Shown here piece by piece: positions 33,524 through 43,858 of a DNA stretch of 64,000 bases. The stretch covers positions 14,131 to 78,130 of the forward strand of contig DCPZ01000011.1 in the NCBI GenBank assembly GCA_002323795.1, read 5' to 3'. Made by a program: the position numbers and the translations under genes. Numbering within the stretch: position 1 is the first letter of the stretch; every line of letters starts with the position of its first letter. Origin of the DNA: Flavobacteriales bacterium UBA1531 (GTDB taxonomy: Bacteria > Bacteroidota > Bacteroidia > Flavobacteriales_D > Sanyastnellaceae). The notes under the pieces are model-generated. The model ran no database searches, was not told the origin of the DNA, and worked only from the letters and a program-made list of their open reading frames with translations.

Positions 33524-36500
33524 TCAAGCTTGTTTAGGTTCTACGTTACGGACTTTGGTCATATAAAAGATATTAGGCTTGACTCCTATCTCTTCCAATG
33601 CATGATACGATCGATTATTCTTCGCGTTTTTCGCAACCAGAGATGTTGGATCATTCAAATCTCCGAATGAAATTGCTCCAGTAGAACATGCTGTCGAGCA
33701 CGCGCACGAAACCAAATCATCGGTCAAGGGCACTCCTTTCTTCTTCGCCTCAAGTTTAGAAGATTGAATCATTTGAACACACAGGCTGCACTTCTCCATA
33801 ACTCCTCTGCTTCGCACTGTCACATCCGGATTCAAAACCATGCGCATGAGGCTATCCTGAGCAGGATTAAAGTTTCCGAATTTCTTGTAACCGGGGTAAT
33901 TGAACCAATTAAAACGTCGAACCTTGTAAGGACAGTTATTGGCACAGTACCGCGTTCCGATGCATCGGTTATACGTCATTTGGTTCAGTCCTTCATTGGA
34001 GTGCGTCGTTGCAGCAACGGGACAAACCGTCTCACATGGCGCGTGATTGCAATGCTGGCACATCATTGGCATGTGGACAGTCTGCGGGTTGTCAGAGGGA
34101 TCCTCCATCTTTCTGTAGGATGCAATCACATTCTCTCCTTCTTCCTCTCCCTTTTCTAAGCTGTAGTCCGATGCGAAAAATCGGTCAATCCGCAACCAGT
34201 GCATATCGCGATGCCTTCGAACTTCATCCTTTCCAACAACAGGTACATTGTTCTCAATATGACAAGCAACAACACATGCGCTGCATCCAGTACAAGAAGT
34301 CAAGTCAACGGTCATACCCCAGCGGTGGCCAACGTTTTCCACGGGATGTTCATGCCATAAGTCAAAGGCCTCCGTCGCTTTTGCATCCTGAGCATTGATC
34401 TTGCCATCTTTATTGACATCCTCGTGAACTCCAAGCTTGATGGATTCGTTCCATGAGGCATATCCTTTCTTCGCATCCTTCTCATCAAAGTAGCTGCTGA
34501 GATTGGTCTCTTTGACAATGCTGTCACGACCCATAAACGTATTATGAATTTGAGTACAAGCCAAAGGATAGACCTCTCCTGTTGGTTCAATTTCAACGTC
34601 GAATTGATGGTAATCCAAAAAATCCCCTGCAGAGTTCACCCAAGAAAAGACATTCTTCCCTACTGGAATCAATTGATCATTCTCATCCGTTAAGAACGAT
34701 CCATTTTCTCCTGATTGAAAAGCCGCCTTTCCAATGACCTCCCCTTTTGCTCCTCGACCATAACCAAGCGCTATACCAATCGTTCCTGCTGCTTGGCCGG
34801 GCATTGGAAATACTGGCAAATCCATGGAAGACCCCCCCACAGTTACCTTGACCAGACTCGCGGGCTTCTCTTGTCCAATGAAACCATTCAAACCCAACGC
34901 ATCCACATCCGAATGCGCCATGGTAACGTAATTATCCCACGTGACCTTTGTCAATGGGTCTGGCGTTTCTTGGAGCATAGGATTGGCAGCATGCTGACCT
35001 GATCCCATGGTCGTTTTCTGATAAAGTGCCAATTCGAAAGCCCCTCCTGAGCGAAGGTTTAGAGCTTCAATCGCAGGAGTGAGGTCTTCGTTATTGTAGG
35101 CGCTTGACTCAAGCGCTCTTGGAAATTTCGGAATGTATCCATCGTGAACAGCCTTGTTCCACTCTGGATCAGCATACATTGATTCAGAGGTATAACCCGG
35201 GCTATGGGTCTGCCTCAAAAATGTGTACCAATCCTCGTACTGATTTGTCCAAGAAAGAAGGCTTTCTCCCCAGTGTCTCGTGCTGTTTAGAGGTGAAATG
35301 GTCGGCTGGACCAAATCTATTCTCGACGATTCAATCTGCAGATCTCCCCAAGTTTCCAACCAGTGATGGGTGGGGGCGATAAGATTGCATTTCATAGCCG
35401 TTTCATCTGCAAACATGGAGGTACTCACAGATGTTGTTACTTGAGAAAGTGCCTCTGCGAATCGCCCTCCGTTCATTGCGTCATAGACGGGGTTACAGTC
35501 AGCCATGATCAGCGTGCTCAATTTGCCGTTCGCCATATCTTTTGTGAGCTGAGCAAGCGCCTTACTAGAACCCTCAAAAAGGCCATTATCTTCGAAAAAG
35601 ACTGTCGTGCCAACAGCATTCAAATTTTCATTGATTGCATTAACGACTCGTTGCAAGTGTAAATCGTTCGAACCGGCTACAACCAGGGCATTTTTCCCTG
35701 CTGCCTTGAGGTCATTCGCAGCCTTCTCAATGGCCGCCAAAACTTCTTGAGAGAGCTGACTTTGTTCTCCCGTCCCGCGCAGAATCTGGAGCAGTGCGGT
35801 GGCCACTTTTCCGTGCTCCGAAGGCTTTATTCTGGTTCGATAATCGGCATTGGAACCCGATAAGCTCATGTTTGTTTCAAAAACATGCAATCGCGACATC
35901 TCACCGTTTTCTGGGACACGTGTTTTCGTCCAATTTCCTTCATAGAAAATGGAGTCAGCAAATGTTCCAAGAAAATCAGCTCCAATGGAAAGTACAGTTT
36001 TTGCTTGATCAAATTTATACGATGGGAATGCCGCACGACCATAGTCCAGTCGCGCTGCCTCTCGGAATGCTCCGTAATCCACAGCGTCATATTGAATGTG
36101 CTCCAACCCTGACAGGGCAATTGCTCTCTGAGCAGAAGGGCTGAGAACTGTGTTCGTGAGGACAACATTGCGGTTTCCTTGAGAAATACTCATCTGGACT
36201 CGCTTGTCCAACTCAGGCCACGAACTGGGAACTCCCTGAATCATTGGTGTCGCAACTCGTGCACTATCGTAAAGCGTAAGTACCGAGGCAATGACTCGGG
36301 CATTGGCACTACCAATACCTGTTTTCGGGTTTGACTTCACAAAAATCGGTCTCCCTTCTCTGGTTTTCACGAGAACATTCACATAATCCTGTCCGTCATA
36401 GTACGTGCTCGCATAAAAATTCGCTACTCCTGGGGTGACTTCTTCCGGCTTATTTGTGTATGGAATGCTCTTTACAACTGGAGTCTCACACGCCGCTAAA

Positions 36501-36694
36501 GTGGCAGCAGTGAGGCTAAATCCCATGAATTTTAGAAAGTCTCTACGACCCGTATGCGTTGACTCGAGGCGCTCATCAGTCAAAAATTCGTCCACCGCTT
36601 GCGCTTCAGGGAATTCTTGTCCTTGAATTTTCTTGAAAGCCTCCGTTTCTTGAAGCTCGTCCCTTCCGGACCAATAACGTTTTGTGTTTGCCAT
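33524..36694 (-). CDS. actB: Alternative complex III subunit ActB (TAT-variant iron-sulfur/molybdopterin-like protein)
   Basis: 1,056 residues. An unusual internal twin-arginine motif (GRRDFLKFMGFS, R50-R51) precedes a hydrophobic stretch ending LAAC. The first two thirds resemble molybdopterin oxidoreductases but, as in the family, probably lack the cofactor. The last third (about residue 770 on) is a ferredoxin-like domain with cysteine clusters SCTGCSACVVAC, CQHCNHAPCETVCPV, CIGTRYCANNCPY, CSLCVQ and CACSTAC, for four iron-sulfur centres. It bridges quinol oxidation at ActC to the hemes of ActA/ActE. The gene is second in the operon, 31 nt after actA. Confidence 0.95.
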   Translation of the reverse strand: MANTKRYWSGRDELQETEAFKKIQGQEFPEAQAVDEFLTDERLESTHTGRRDFLKFMGFSLTAATLAACETPVVKSIPYTNKPEEVTPGVANFYASTYYDGQDYVNVLVKTREGRPIFVKSNPKTGIGSANARVIASVLTLYDSARVATPMIQGVPSSWPELDKRVQMSISQGNRNVVLTNTVLSPSAQRAIALSGLEHIQYDAVDYGAFREAARLDYGRAAFPSYKFDQAKTVLSIGADFLGTFADSIFYEGNWTKTRVPENGEMSRLHVFETNMSLSGSNADYRTRIKPSEHGKVATALLQILRGTGEQSQLSQEVLAAIEKAANDLKAAGKNALVVAGSNDLHLQRVVNAINENLNAVGTTVFFEDNGLFEGSSKALAQLTKDMANGKLSTLIMADCNPVYDAMNGGRFAEALSQVTTSVSTSMFADETAMKCNLIAPTHHWLETWGDLQIESSRIDLVQPTISPLNSTRHWGESLLSWTNQYEDWYTFLRQTHSPGYTSESMYADPEWNKAVHDGYIPKFPRALESSAYNNEDLTPAIEALNLRSGGAFELALYQKTTMGSGQHAANPMLQETPDPLTKVTWDNYVTMAHSDVDALGLNGFIGQEKPASLVKVTVGGSSMDLPVFPMPGQAAGTIGIALGYGRGAKGEVIGKAAFQSGENGSFLTDENDQLIPVGKNVFSWVNSAGDFLDYHQFDVEIEPTGEVYPLACTQIHNTFMGRDSIVKETNLSSYFDEKDAKKGYASWNESIKLGVHEDVNKDGKINAQDAKATEAFDLWHEHPVENVGHRWGMTVDLTSCTGCSACVVACHIENNVPVVGKDEVRRHRDMHWLRIDRFFASDYSLEKGEEEGENVIASYRKMEDPSDNPQTVHMPMMCQHCNHAPCETVCPVAATTHSNEGLNQMTYNRCIGTRYCANNCPYKVRRFNWFNYPGYKKFGNFNPAQDSLMRMVLNPDVTVRSRGVMEKCSLCVQMIQSSKLEAKKKGVPLTDDLVSCACSTACSTGAISFGDLNDPTSLVAKNAKNNRSYHALEEIGVKPNIFYMTKVRNVEPKQA

Positions 36695-36725
36695 AAGGCT
36701 GCTATTCGAGATTCATAAATAATGG

Positions 36726-38150
36726 TCAATAATGGCACTTGGCACATTCCCAGCCGCCAAGCTCCTTCACGGTGATTTTTTCGTCTTCCATGTACTTTCG
36801 AAGCTCTTCATTCCCACGAAGGTTGTCCTTCAGGCGGTGATGAATGTCTTCATAGTAACCGCTGCTTGCTAAGTCAATCTCCGCTTTATTATGGCATTCT
36901 ATGCACCAGCCCATCGTGAGGGTTGGTTTAGACAGCTCTATGAGGCCCGGATATTTGTCCACCAGCTGATTGATGTCATCAACTTTGGCAACGCGACCAA
37001 CGGTATAGGTTTCAACATCGCCATGGCAATTTTGGCATTGTAGTCCTCCCACTACAACGTGCTGTTGGTGGCTAAAGAATACGTGGTCCGGCAGATTATG
37101 AACCTTATTCCAACGAATTGGCTCGCCGTCGTAAGTGTCCTGTGGTGAAGTGTATCCATTTTGACCGCTTCCATCAACGTAGGTTCCTGAAGTGGGATCA
37201 AACCCTATGGCATCATAAATCTTCGCGATTTCAGTTTCGCCATAACGACGCCCCTTTTTCACTGCTTTGTGGCAGTTCATGCAAACATTCGTGGATGGGA
37301 TTCCAGCGTGTTTCGATTCGTAGGCGCTGTGGTGACAATACTTGCAATCCACTTCGTTCTCACAAACGTGAACACTGTGGATGAACTTGACAGGCTGATT
37401 GGGTTTGTATCCTTCGACAACTCCCACCCGCATCAACCCCTGGTAACCGAGCACAGCTCCGTATGCAACAAAGAATAGGCCTATGAGAGTTACTGCAACG
37501 CGATTGTCCCATGTCCAATTGCGCACTCTTGAGCTGTATGTGGCATCTTCCAGGAGGGTCTCTCCCTCCTTTTCCAAGGAGGCATTGGTCAAACTCCTGT
37601 TTACTCCTGCTGCAGCCATTGCAATGATCAGGAATAAGACCAATAACATCAAGAACCACACCCCCGAAGAATCGGAATTTTCCACGATTGGCAGCTCATC
37701 TACCGTAACACAATCTGAACCTGTGTCAGCAACTGGTGCCGCATCTGGTGGGTTCTGTACATAGGCCATGATGTTTTTCACATCATCTGGCGACACCGCT
37801 TGTGCCGTCATCCATCCGTATGTTGGAACATAACGGTCGACCAATGATTTGATGTACTTGTCACCTGATTCAGCTGCTCCTTGTGGATTTTGAATCCACT
37901 GAATGAGCAATTCGTCGGTTGCTCCCCATCGATCGGCAATCCCTCCTAAACCTGGCGCTGCCAGGACCTCATTTGTCACTTTGTGGCACGAAGCGCAGTT
38001 TGCATTGAAGAGCGCTTGGCCCGCTTCAATATCACCCTCCTCCCAAATATCAGCAACCGCATGTGTTGCCATCAAGAGAAGGCATGCGGTCAAGATGTTT
38101 CTAAAGGCTCTGAAGCCCGTGTAAGCTACCATGGAATTTCCTTTTCGCAT
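36726..38150 (-). CDS. actA: Alternative complex III multiheme cytochrome c ActA, with N-terminal extra monoheme domain
   Basis: 474 residues from the ATG at 38150 (MRKGNSMVAYTGF); the ATG at 38132 is an alternative. The longer frame to 38180 is rejected because it would begin upstream of the predicted transcription start. Six CxxCH sites are visible: CASCH (52-56) in an N-terminal monoheme domain, and CKYCH, CMNCH, CQNCH, CIECH and CAKCH (about 269-473) in the pentaheme c3-like domain. A membrane helix (VWFLMLLVLFLIIAMAAAG) separates them, and a second (VAVTLIGLFFVAYGAVLGY) follows. The complex transfers electrons from quinol to the oxidase. Operon head of act-cta. Confidence 0.94.
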   Translation of the reverse strand: MRKGNSMVAYTGFRAFRNILTACLLLMATHAVADIWEEGDIEAGQALFNANCASCHKVTNEVLAAPGLGGIADRWGATDELLIQWIQNPQGAAESGDKYIKSLVDRYVPTYGWMTAQAVSPDDVKNIMAYVQNPPDAAPVADTGSDCVTVDELPIVENSDSSGVWFLMLLVLFLIIAMAAAGVNRSLTNASLEKEGETLLEDATYSSRVRNWTWDNRVAVTLIGLFFVAYGAVLGYQGLMRVGVVEGYKPNQPVKFIHSVHVCENEVDCKYCHHSAYESKHAGIPSTNVCMNCHKAVKKGRRYGETEIAKIYDAIGFDPTSGTYVDGSGQNGYTSPQDTYDGEPIRWNKVHNLPDHVFFSHQQHVVVGGLQCQNCHGDVETYTVGRVAKVDDINQLVDKYPGLIELSKPTLTMGWCIECHNKAEIDLASSGYYEDIHHRLKDNLRGNEELRKYMEDEKITVKELGGWECAKCHY

Positions 38151-38177
38151 GACAAAAATGTCGCTCTTTAACGCATG

Positions 38178-38185
38178 CAAAATTA
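38178..38185 (-). promoter_or_regulatory. -7 box TAATTTTG for the act-cta operon
   Basis: Perfect TANNTTTG on the minus strand, predicting transcription start near 38172, about 22 nt before the actA ATG at 38150. It decides against the upstream start at 38180. Confidence 0.6.
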
Positions 38186-38373
38186 CGCATTGAGACCCAA
38201 TAAAACATGCCGAAAGAGGGCAATCTCATGCCCCTGATTCTACTGATTTCTAATTGCTCGACTCAAAACACTGATTAATAATGATTTATATACCGCGTTC
38301 AGGGATAAATTTTCATGACTTTTCCATGACAAAGTCCTGAATGCTTCGAAATACGAGGTGTAGCATGATTTCA

Positions 38374-38381
38374 TAACTTTA
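38374..38381 (+). promoter_or_regulatory. -7 box TAACTTTA, 6 nt before the SPOR gene ATG
   Basis: TAACTTTA (one base off consensus) lies 6 nt upstream of the ATG at 38388. The remainder of the 238 bp gap between actA and this gene is AT-rich and shows no other element besides the divergent promoter. Confidence 0.45.
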
Positions 38382-38387
38382 CAGTCC

Positions 38388-39020
38388 ATGGGATTTTCAA
38401 CAGTGTTTTTATCCTCCCGCAGAAGACTGTCCAAAATGGCAATCTTCGCATGTCTACTCCTCTGCGGTTTGCCCAATTCTGGATTGAGCCAAGATGATTC
38501 GGTTTGGTGGAAAAGCCTGTTTCGTCTTAAAAATACGCAATGTGATTCTTCAGCGGCCTCCACTTTGAAGGCCGCAAAACCTCTTGATCATCCAAGTGCT
38601 GAACAAATGGAATCATGGGGGCTCTCCGAAGAAATGCAGACCGCCTTTGAAGAGCCCAACATGGCCGGCGACGGCACCAAAATCAAAAGGAAAGAAGGCC
38701 ATTTCTCATTGACTTGGGACCCACGCATGGCTCAGTTGGACTCTGCTTGGAAAGAAAACGAACATCCCATCATGGGATACCGCGTGCAATTGTTCTCAGG
38801 GAGTCTTCAGCAGGCGCGAGAGTTTCGTTCGCTCGCGCGGAAAAAAACTGAGCTTCCGCTTTATCTATCTTCAATGCCGCCGAATTATCGGATCACTTTA
38901 GGTGATTTTCGGAGCAAATGGAAAGCTGAAAATGAGAAACAGAAGTGGCTAGATACCTTTCCTCTATCTCTTGTTATTCCAATGGAAATCGAACTGCCTG
39001 TGCTCAGTGTTTCGCAATAA
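38388..39020 (+). CDS. SPOR-domain-like exported protein
   Basis: 210 residues. Signal segment after a basic start (RRRLSKMAIFACLLLCGLPN, cleaved near GLSQ). An uncharacterised middle part leads to a C-terminal SPOR-like domain (about residues 120-195): IMGYRVQLFSGSLQQAREFR, LYLSSMPPNYRITLGDFR and FPLSLVIPMEIELP. SPOR domains bind denuded peptidoglycan glycan strands, often at the septum. A gene of this type lies between infB and actA in many Flavobacteriia, and here it faces infB (convergent) and actA (divergent), which supports the identification. Domain call made from motif recognition only. Confidence 0.8.
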   Translation: MGFSTVFLSSRRRLSKMAIFACLLLCGLPNSGLSQDDSVWWKSLFRLKNTQCDSSAASTLKAAKPLDHPSAEQMESWGLSEEMQTAFEEPNMAGDGTKIKRKEGHFSLTWDPRMAQLDSAWKENEHPIMGYRVQLFSGSLQQAREFRSLARKKTELPLYLSSMPPNYRITLGDFRSKWKAENEKQKWLDTFPLSLVIPMEIELPVLSVSQ

Positions 39021-39072
39021 GTGAATCACAATTCATGCCTGGTAGTTTCGACTGGAACAGTCGTCAGAAGAA

Positions 39073-41934
39073 CTAGTCTTCAAGCGTCTGCTTGACTTCA
39101 ACTTCTTCATAAGCCTCGATAACATCACCAACCTTGATGTCATTGAACCTTTCTACGTTCAAACCACACTCAAAACCTTTCGAAACTTCTCGAACGTCGT
39201 CCTTGAAACGTTTCAAAGATCCCAATGTGCCGGTATAAGCAACTACACCCTCACGAACGACACGAATCTTGTTGTTTCGGTTGATTTTACCATCCAAAAC
39301 AAAGCATCCCGCAATGGTTCCAACCTTCGAAATTTTGAAGGTTTCGCGGATCTCAGCTGAGCCAACAACCTTTTCTTCAATCTTCGCAGACAAGAGGCCT
39401 TCCATTGCATCCTTCATCTCCTCAATGGCCTTGTAAATTACCGAGTAGAGCTTGATTTGAATCCCTTCTTTTTCCGCCAACCGGCGCGCGGCACCGCTCG
39501 GTCGGACCTGGAATCCAATGATAATCGCCGATGATGCTGAGGCAAGCAGAATGTCAGATTCTGAGACTTGTCCTACAGCCTTGTGGATGATGTTCACTTG
39601 AACCTTTTCCGTGCTCAGTTTCTGCAATGAATCACTCAATGCTTCAATGGAACCATCAACGTCACCTTTAACGATGAGATTCAGCTCCTTAAATTCTCCG
39701 ACTGCAATTCGCCTTCCAAGTTCTTCTAACGTCACCGAGCGTTGTGAACGCACCCCCTGCTCTCTTTGCAATTGCTGACGCTTAATTGCAATGTTTCGTG
39801 ATTCACGCTCGTCTTCAAAGACGTGGAATTTATCCCCAGCACTTGGTGCTCCGTCAAAACCTAGAATCGATACCGGTACAGATGGCCCGGCTTCTTCAAC
39901 GCGCGTTCCGCGTTCGTTGAACATTGCTTTTACCTTACCAGAGTACTGACCGGCTAACAGAGCATCTCCTACTCGCAGAGTTCCCCCTTCAACCAACAAG
40001 TTCGTTACATAGCCTCGGCCTTTGTCCAAAGAGCTTTCCACAACTGTTCCAATGGCTCGCTTTTTCGGATTCGCTCTTAAATCGAGCATCTCCGCTTCAA
40101 GTAGAACCTTTTCCAAGAGCTCCGTTACGTTCGTCCCATTCTTCGCCGAAATCTCTTGGCTCTGGAACTTCCCTCCCCATTCCTCCACAAGAACATTCAT
40201 CTCTGAAAGTTCTTGTCTAATCTTGTCTGCATTCGCTTCGGGGCGATCCATTTTGTTCAATGCTACGACCATCGGGATCCCCGCCGCTTGCGCGTGATTG
40301 ATGGCTTCCTTCGTTTGTGGCATTACAGCATCATCGGCAGCTACAACAATCACCGCAATGTCCGTTACCTGAGCACCACGAGCACGCATGGCTGTAAATG
40401 CTTCGTGACCAGGCGTATCCAAAAACGTCATCTTTCCACCTTGGGGCAAGGTCACGTGATACGCACCAATGTGCTGTGTGATTCCACCAGCCTCTCCTGC
40501 AATCACGTTAGCGCTTCGAACAAAATCAAGCAGAGATGTCTTTCCATGGTCAACGTGACCCATGACCGTCACAATTGGCGGACGTTCGGCCATGTCCTGC
40601 TCCTCGTCCAGCTCGATCTCAATTGATTCTTGAACTTCTGCACTGACAAAATTAGCCTCGAAGCCAAATTCTTCGGAGATGATTGTAATGGTTTCGGAGT
40701 CCAATCGTTGGTTGATCGAGACCATAATCCCCAAAGTCATGCAGGCCGAAATGACCTCATTGACGTTCGCATTCATCATGCTCGCCAATTCAGCAACCGT
40801 CACAAATTCGGTGAGCTGCAATGTTTTTGCCTCTTCCTCTTGTCTCGCCAATTCCTCTTCCTGCCGTTCTTGCACAGCGCTCCTCTTCGCACGTCGTAAT
40901 TTTGCTGAATTGGACTTCTTACCTCCACTCAGCCTCGCAAGCGTTTCTTTGATTTCCTTTTGGATATCTGCTTGACTCACCTCTTTTTTAGGCTCATTGC
41001 GACGACCACGACCTCGGTTGTCCCCTCGACCACCACCAGACGTGCGCGCTGTTTTCTCGACATCAACTTTGGTGATGCGTTTTCGCTTTCGTTTGTTGTC
41101 TTCCCCCTTGCCTGCTGGAGTTTTCTTCTTTTCTACCGGCAGTTCAATTTTCCCCACGACAGTCGGTCCAGAAAGCTTCTCTATTTTCGTTTCATGCTTT
41201 TCAACCACCTTTGCCTCAGCGGCGTTAGCGGCCTCAATTGCGGCAGCCTCTTCTTCAGCCGCCTTGACCTTGGCCTCTGCCTGAGCTGCAGCTTCTTTCT
41301 TGGTAATCTCAGCTGACTTTTTCTCCAACTTGGCCTTTTCGGCAAGCTTTTCTTGCTTGCTTTTTGGCTTTGACTTCTTGGATACAGCGTCCAGATCAAC
41401 CATGCCTAAGACCTTAACGGGTCCGTCAGCGATTGGTTCTTTTTTCTCTACTTCTGCATCAACGGTTTCAGCAGACTTTTCAACGGCATCTTCCTTTTCT
41501 TCTGCCTTCACAGGGTCGGACGCAACTGGAGACTCTTCCTTTTTAACCGGTTGTACAGCAGCCTTTGCCTCTTCCGGTTCCTCATTCTGAACGCGCTTGA
41601 CGACAGGCTGCTGTTGGCTCTTTTGAAATACGGACAGATCCAATTCAACTTCAGGCTCTTCCAGCGCATCTGGCCTTCTGCGTGCTGAGGCAAGTGTTAC
41701 GCTTGCTCGCTCAGTTACAGAGCGGTTCGCCGAACTCACGGCCTTGGCTTTGGCCACTTTTTCATCTTGAAAATTGGCACGAACCAAAGCCACAGCAGCG
41801 GCATCAATTTTCGTGTTCGGCTTGGCATCAACCTCGATGCCTTCGCCTGCCAAAAAATCCACTATCGTTTGGATGCCCAGGTTGAATTCACGGGCAATTA
41901 GATTGAGTCGTACGGGTTTGTTAGCGTCGGCCAT
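39073..41934 (-). CDS. infB: Translation initiation factor IF-2
   Basis: 953 residues. The N-terminal half (about residues 70-430) is highly charged, Ala/Lys/Glu-rich and low in complexity, as is typical of Bacteroidota IF-2. The G domain starts near residue 450: G1 [18 protein letters not shown]3 [20 protein letters not shown]4 [13 protein letters not shown]. The domains that bind initiator tRNA follow, ending [19 protein letters not shown]. The factor places formyl-Met-tRNA on the small ribosomal subunit. It is last in rimP-nusA-infB, with a possible internal promoter in the gap after nusA. Confidence 0.97.
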   Translation of the reverse strand: MADANKPVRLNLIAREFNLGIQTIVDFLAGEGIEVDAKPNTKIDAAAVALVRANFQDEKVAKAKAVSSANRSVTERASVTLASARRRPDALEEPEVELDLSVFQKSQQQPVVKRVQNEEPEEAKAAVQPVKKEESPVASDPVKAEEKEDAVEKSAETVDAEVEKKEPIADGPVKVLGMVDLDAVSKKSKPKSKQEKLAEKAKLEKKSAEITKKEAAAQAEAKVKAAEEEAAAIEAANAAEAKVVEKHETKIEKLSGPTVVGKIELPVEKKKTPAGKGEDNKRKRKRITKVDVEKTARTSGGGRGDNRGRGRRNEPKKEVSQADIQKEIKETLARLSGGKKSNSAKLRRAKRSAVQERQEEELARQEEEAKTLQLTEFVTVAELASMMNANVNEVISACMTLGIMVSINQRLDSETITIISEEFGFEANFVSAEVQESIEIELDEEQDMAERPPIVTVMGHVDHGKTSLLDFVRSANVIAGEAGGITQHIGAYHVTLPQGGKMTFLDTPGHEAFTAMRARGAQVTDIAVIVVAADDAVMPQTKEAINHAQAAGIPMVVALNKMDRPEANADKIRQELSEMNVLVEEWGGKFQSQEISAKNGTNVTELLEKVLLEAEMLDLRANPKKRAIGTVVESSLDKGRGYVTNLLVEGGTLRVGDALLAGQYSGKVKAMFNERGTRVEEAGPSVPVSILGFDGAPSAGDKFHVFEDERESRNIAIKRQQLQREQGVRSQRSVTLEELGRRIAVGEFKELNLIVKGDVDGSIEALSDSLQKLSTEKVQVNIIHKAVGQVSESDILLASASSAIIIGFQVRPSGAARRLAEKEGIQIKLYSVIYKAIEEMKDAMEGLLSAKIEEKVVGSAEIRETFKISKVGTIAGCFVLDGKINRNNKIRVVREGVVAYTGTLGSLKRFKDDVREVSKGFECGLNVERFNDIKVGDVIEAYEEVEVKQTLED

Positions 41935-41958
41935 TGGCGAAGTGAGGGCTTATAAGTG

Positions 41959-41966
41959 CGAATTTA
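41959..41966 (-). promoter_or_regulatory. Possible internal -7 box TAAATTCG upstream of infB
   Basis: TAAATTCG on the minus strand lies 24 nt before the infB ATG, within the 59 bp gap after nusA. It would allow infB to be transcribed independently of the attenuated rimP leader. Confidence 0.4.
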
Positions 41967-41993
41967 ACAGGGAATGTGGTCTTTCGACAGGAA

Positions 41994-43229
41994 TTAAGAC
42001 AATTCGTCTTTCAAGATTTTCAAGACTTCACGAATCGTCTCCAATTCGAGGTCGGTTCGGTTCACCAGAAAATCTTCATTGCGGTTCAGAACTGATCGTG
42101 CAGTTTCAAGGCCAATCTTGACGAATTCCTCCAAAATCCACGCATCAATTTCATCTGCAAATTCAGTCAATTCTACATCATCCGAAGAGTCGTCTTCATC
42201 GCGATAAACGTCGATTTCATAGTTGGTAAGCAGTCCCGCAAGCTTGATGTTATTCCCTCCTTTTCCGATTGCTAAACTGACTTGATCTGATTTGAGATAA
42301 ACTTTCGCTTCACGCGTTTCCTCATTCAATTCAATGGACGAAATTTTCGCTGGGCTCAACGATCGCGTCACTAGCAGCTGTTCATTTTCAGTGAAGTTGA
42401 TCACATCAATGTTCTCATTCTTGAGTTCACGCACGATGCTGTGGATTCGAGAACCTTTCATGCCAACACAAGCTCCCACTGGATCTACTCGCTCATCATA
42501 AGACTCTACCGCCACTTTGGCTCGCTCACCCGGGGACCGAACCACCTTCTTGATGGTGATTAGTCCGTCAGAGATTTCAGGCACTTCCTGCTCGAACAGA
42601 CGCTCTAGGAATTCTGGTGCCGTGCGCGATAAGACAATGCGAGGATTGTTATTCTTCATCTCAACCGCGGAAACAACGGCTCGCACAGTATCTCCCTTCT
42701 TGAAAAAATCACCCGGAATCTGACTTTCACGGGGCATGACAACCTCATTGTCTTCGTCATCAACCAGCAAAATCTCACGCTTCCAGATTTGGTAAACCTC
42801 TGCAGAAATCACTTCGCCTACACGCTCTTTGTAAAGCTGATAAATGGCATCTTTTTCCAGATCCATGATTCGGCCCGCCAAGTTTTGGCGCAAGGAAAGC
42901 ACATTTCGACGACCAAAGGACTCCAGTTTAATTTCTTCTGAAACTTCTTCCCCCACCTCAAAGTCGTCCTCAATTTTCAAGGCTTCGGAAAGAGCAATTT
43001 CCTCATTCTCATCCTCTACTTCTCCATCGGCTACGATTACCCGGTTTCTCCAGATTTCCAAATCACCTTTGTCAGGGTTGATGATGATATCGAAATTTGA
43101 ATCATCTCCATATTTTTTTAAAATCATGGCTCTAAAGACATCCTCTAAAATGCCCATCATAACCTCGCGGTCGATGTTTTTGAATTCTTTAAATTCCTTG
43201 AAGGAATCTACCAAATTGAGTTGTGTCAT
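41994..43229 (-). CDS. nusA: Transcription termination/antitermination factor NusA
   Basis: 411 residues. N-terminal domain (MGILEDVFRAMILKKYGDDS), S1 domain near residues 135-200 (GEVISAEVYQIWKREILL), then two KH domains (VKSYDERVDPVGACVGMKGS-type KH1 and SLAIGKGGNNIKLA in KH2). The protein ends in a short acidic and helical tail without full AR repeats, as is normal outside proteobacteria. NusA binds RNA polymerase and modulates pausing and hairpin termination. Middle gene of rimP-nusA-infB, 49 nt after rimP, and a candidate regulator of its own leader hairpin. Confidence 0.97.
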   Translation of the reverse strand: MTQLNLVDSFKEFKEFKNIDREVMMGILEDVFRAMILKKYGDDSNFDIIINPDKGDLEIWRNRVIVADGEVEDENEEIALSEALKIEDDFEVGEEVSEEIKLESFGRRNVLSLRQNLAGRIMDLEKDAIYQLYKERVGEVISAEVYQIWKREILLVDDEDNEVVMPRESQIPGDFFKKGDTVRAVVSAVEMKNNNPRIVLSRTAPEFLERLFEQEVPEISDGLITIKKVVRSPGERAKVAVESYDERVDPVGACVGMKGSRIHSIVRELKNENIDVINFTENEQLLVTRSLSPAKISSIELNEETREAKVYLKSDQVSLAIGKGGNNIKLAGLLTNYEIDVYRDEDDSSDDVELTEFADEIDAWILEEFVKIGLETARSVLNRNEDFLVNRTDLELETIREVLKILKDELS

Positions 43230-43278
43230 GCTTTCAATATTTGCTGCGCGCAGTTAATTATGACTGATTGTGGTCTTG

Positions 43279-43752
43279 TTATTTCTTCTTGAATGAAACT
43301 TGGACCTTCGTCCATTCCAACTGTTCCATGGCGTAAGTGTGGTCTTCCTCTACCCATTCCTTAGCCTTGCGGCCTTCGATGCGGCGTTTCTCTCTTGTTT
43401 GTATCACCAAATCGTTTTCCGTGGCGGAAATTAATTTCCCTTCCACCTTTCCTGCCTCGTGAATTTTCAACTGAACATCACGGCCAATATTTTTAGTGTA
43501 TTGTCGGAGCATTTTCAGCGGCTGATCTAACCCAGGAGAACTCACGTCAAGTGAGAAGTCCTCAGCATCTCGGTCCAGCTCATCCTCTAGATGCCGACTG
43601 AGCCCGATGCACTTGGCAATGCTCGTCCCTTCATCATCATCTAGTAAAATCGAGATCATATTCCCTTCCCGCACTCGAACGTCTACGACAAACCCGCTTC
43701 CTCCTTCAAGGTAAGACTGAGCTAAGTCACGAATCGTTTGTTCTTGGATCAC
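43279..43752 (-). CDS. rimP: Ribosome maturation factor RimP
   Basis: 157 residues from a GTG at 43752; no nearer ATG gives a sensible N terminus. RimP helps assemble the 30S subunit. The typical core is recognised in FSLDVSSPGLDQPLKMLRQY and GRDVQLKIHEAGKVEGKL, followed by the Sm-like C-terminal domain. It heads the operon with nusA and infB, an order conserved widely among bacteria. About 100 nt of leader separates its -7 box from the GTG, and this leader contains a terminator hairpin. Confidence 0.93.
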   Translation of the reverse strand: MIQEQTIRDLAQSYLEGGSGFVVDVRVREGNMISILLDDDEGTSIAKCIGLSRHLEDELDRDAEDFSLDVSSPGLDQPLKMLRQYTKNIGRDVQLKIHEAGKVEGKLISATENDLVIQTREKRRIEGRKAKEWVEEDHTYAMEQLEWTKVQVSFKKK

Positions 43753-43774
43753 AGGAGGGCGTTTGGTAGCGGTT

Positions 43775-43845
43775 TAACGAAAAGTAATGATCACATTCGC
43801 AACAAAAAAGAGGGGTGTTGGACCCCTCTTTCAATTCTTTCGTTA
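43775..43845 (-). promoter_or_regulatory. Structured leader of rimP-nusA-infB with terminator hairpin (candidate attenuator)
   Basis: Inside the leader an uninterrupted 10 bp stem AAAGAGGGGT / ACCCCTCTTT with a 5 nt loop (43807-43831) is followed on the minus strand by further T residues (T-run 43809-43804), the form of an intrinsic terminator. No minus-strand gene ends upstream of it, so it must act on the transcript starting near 43853. An outer 8 bp inverted repeat, TAACGAAA / TTTCGTTA (43838-43845 and 43775-43782), encloses it. Confidence 0.65.
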
Positions 43846-43858
43846 CATGTTATCCAGG

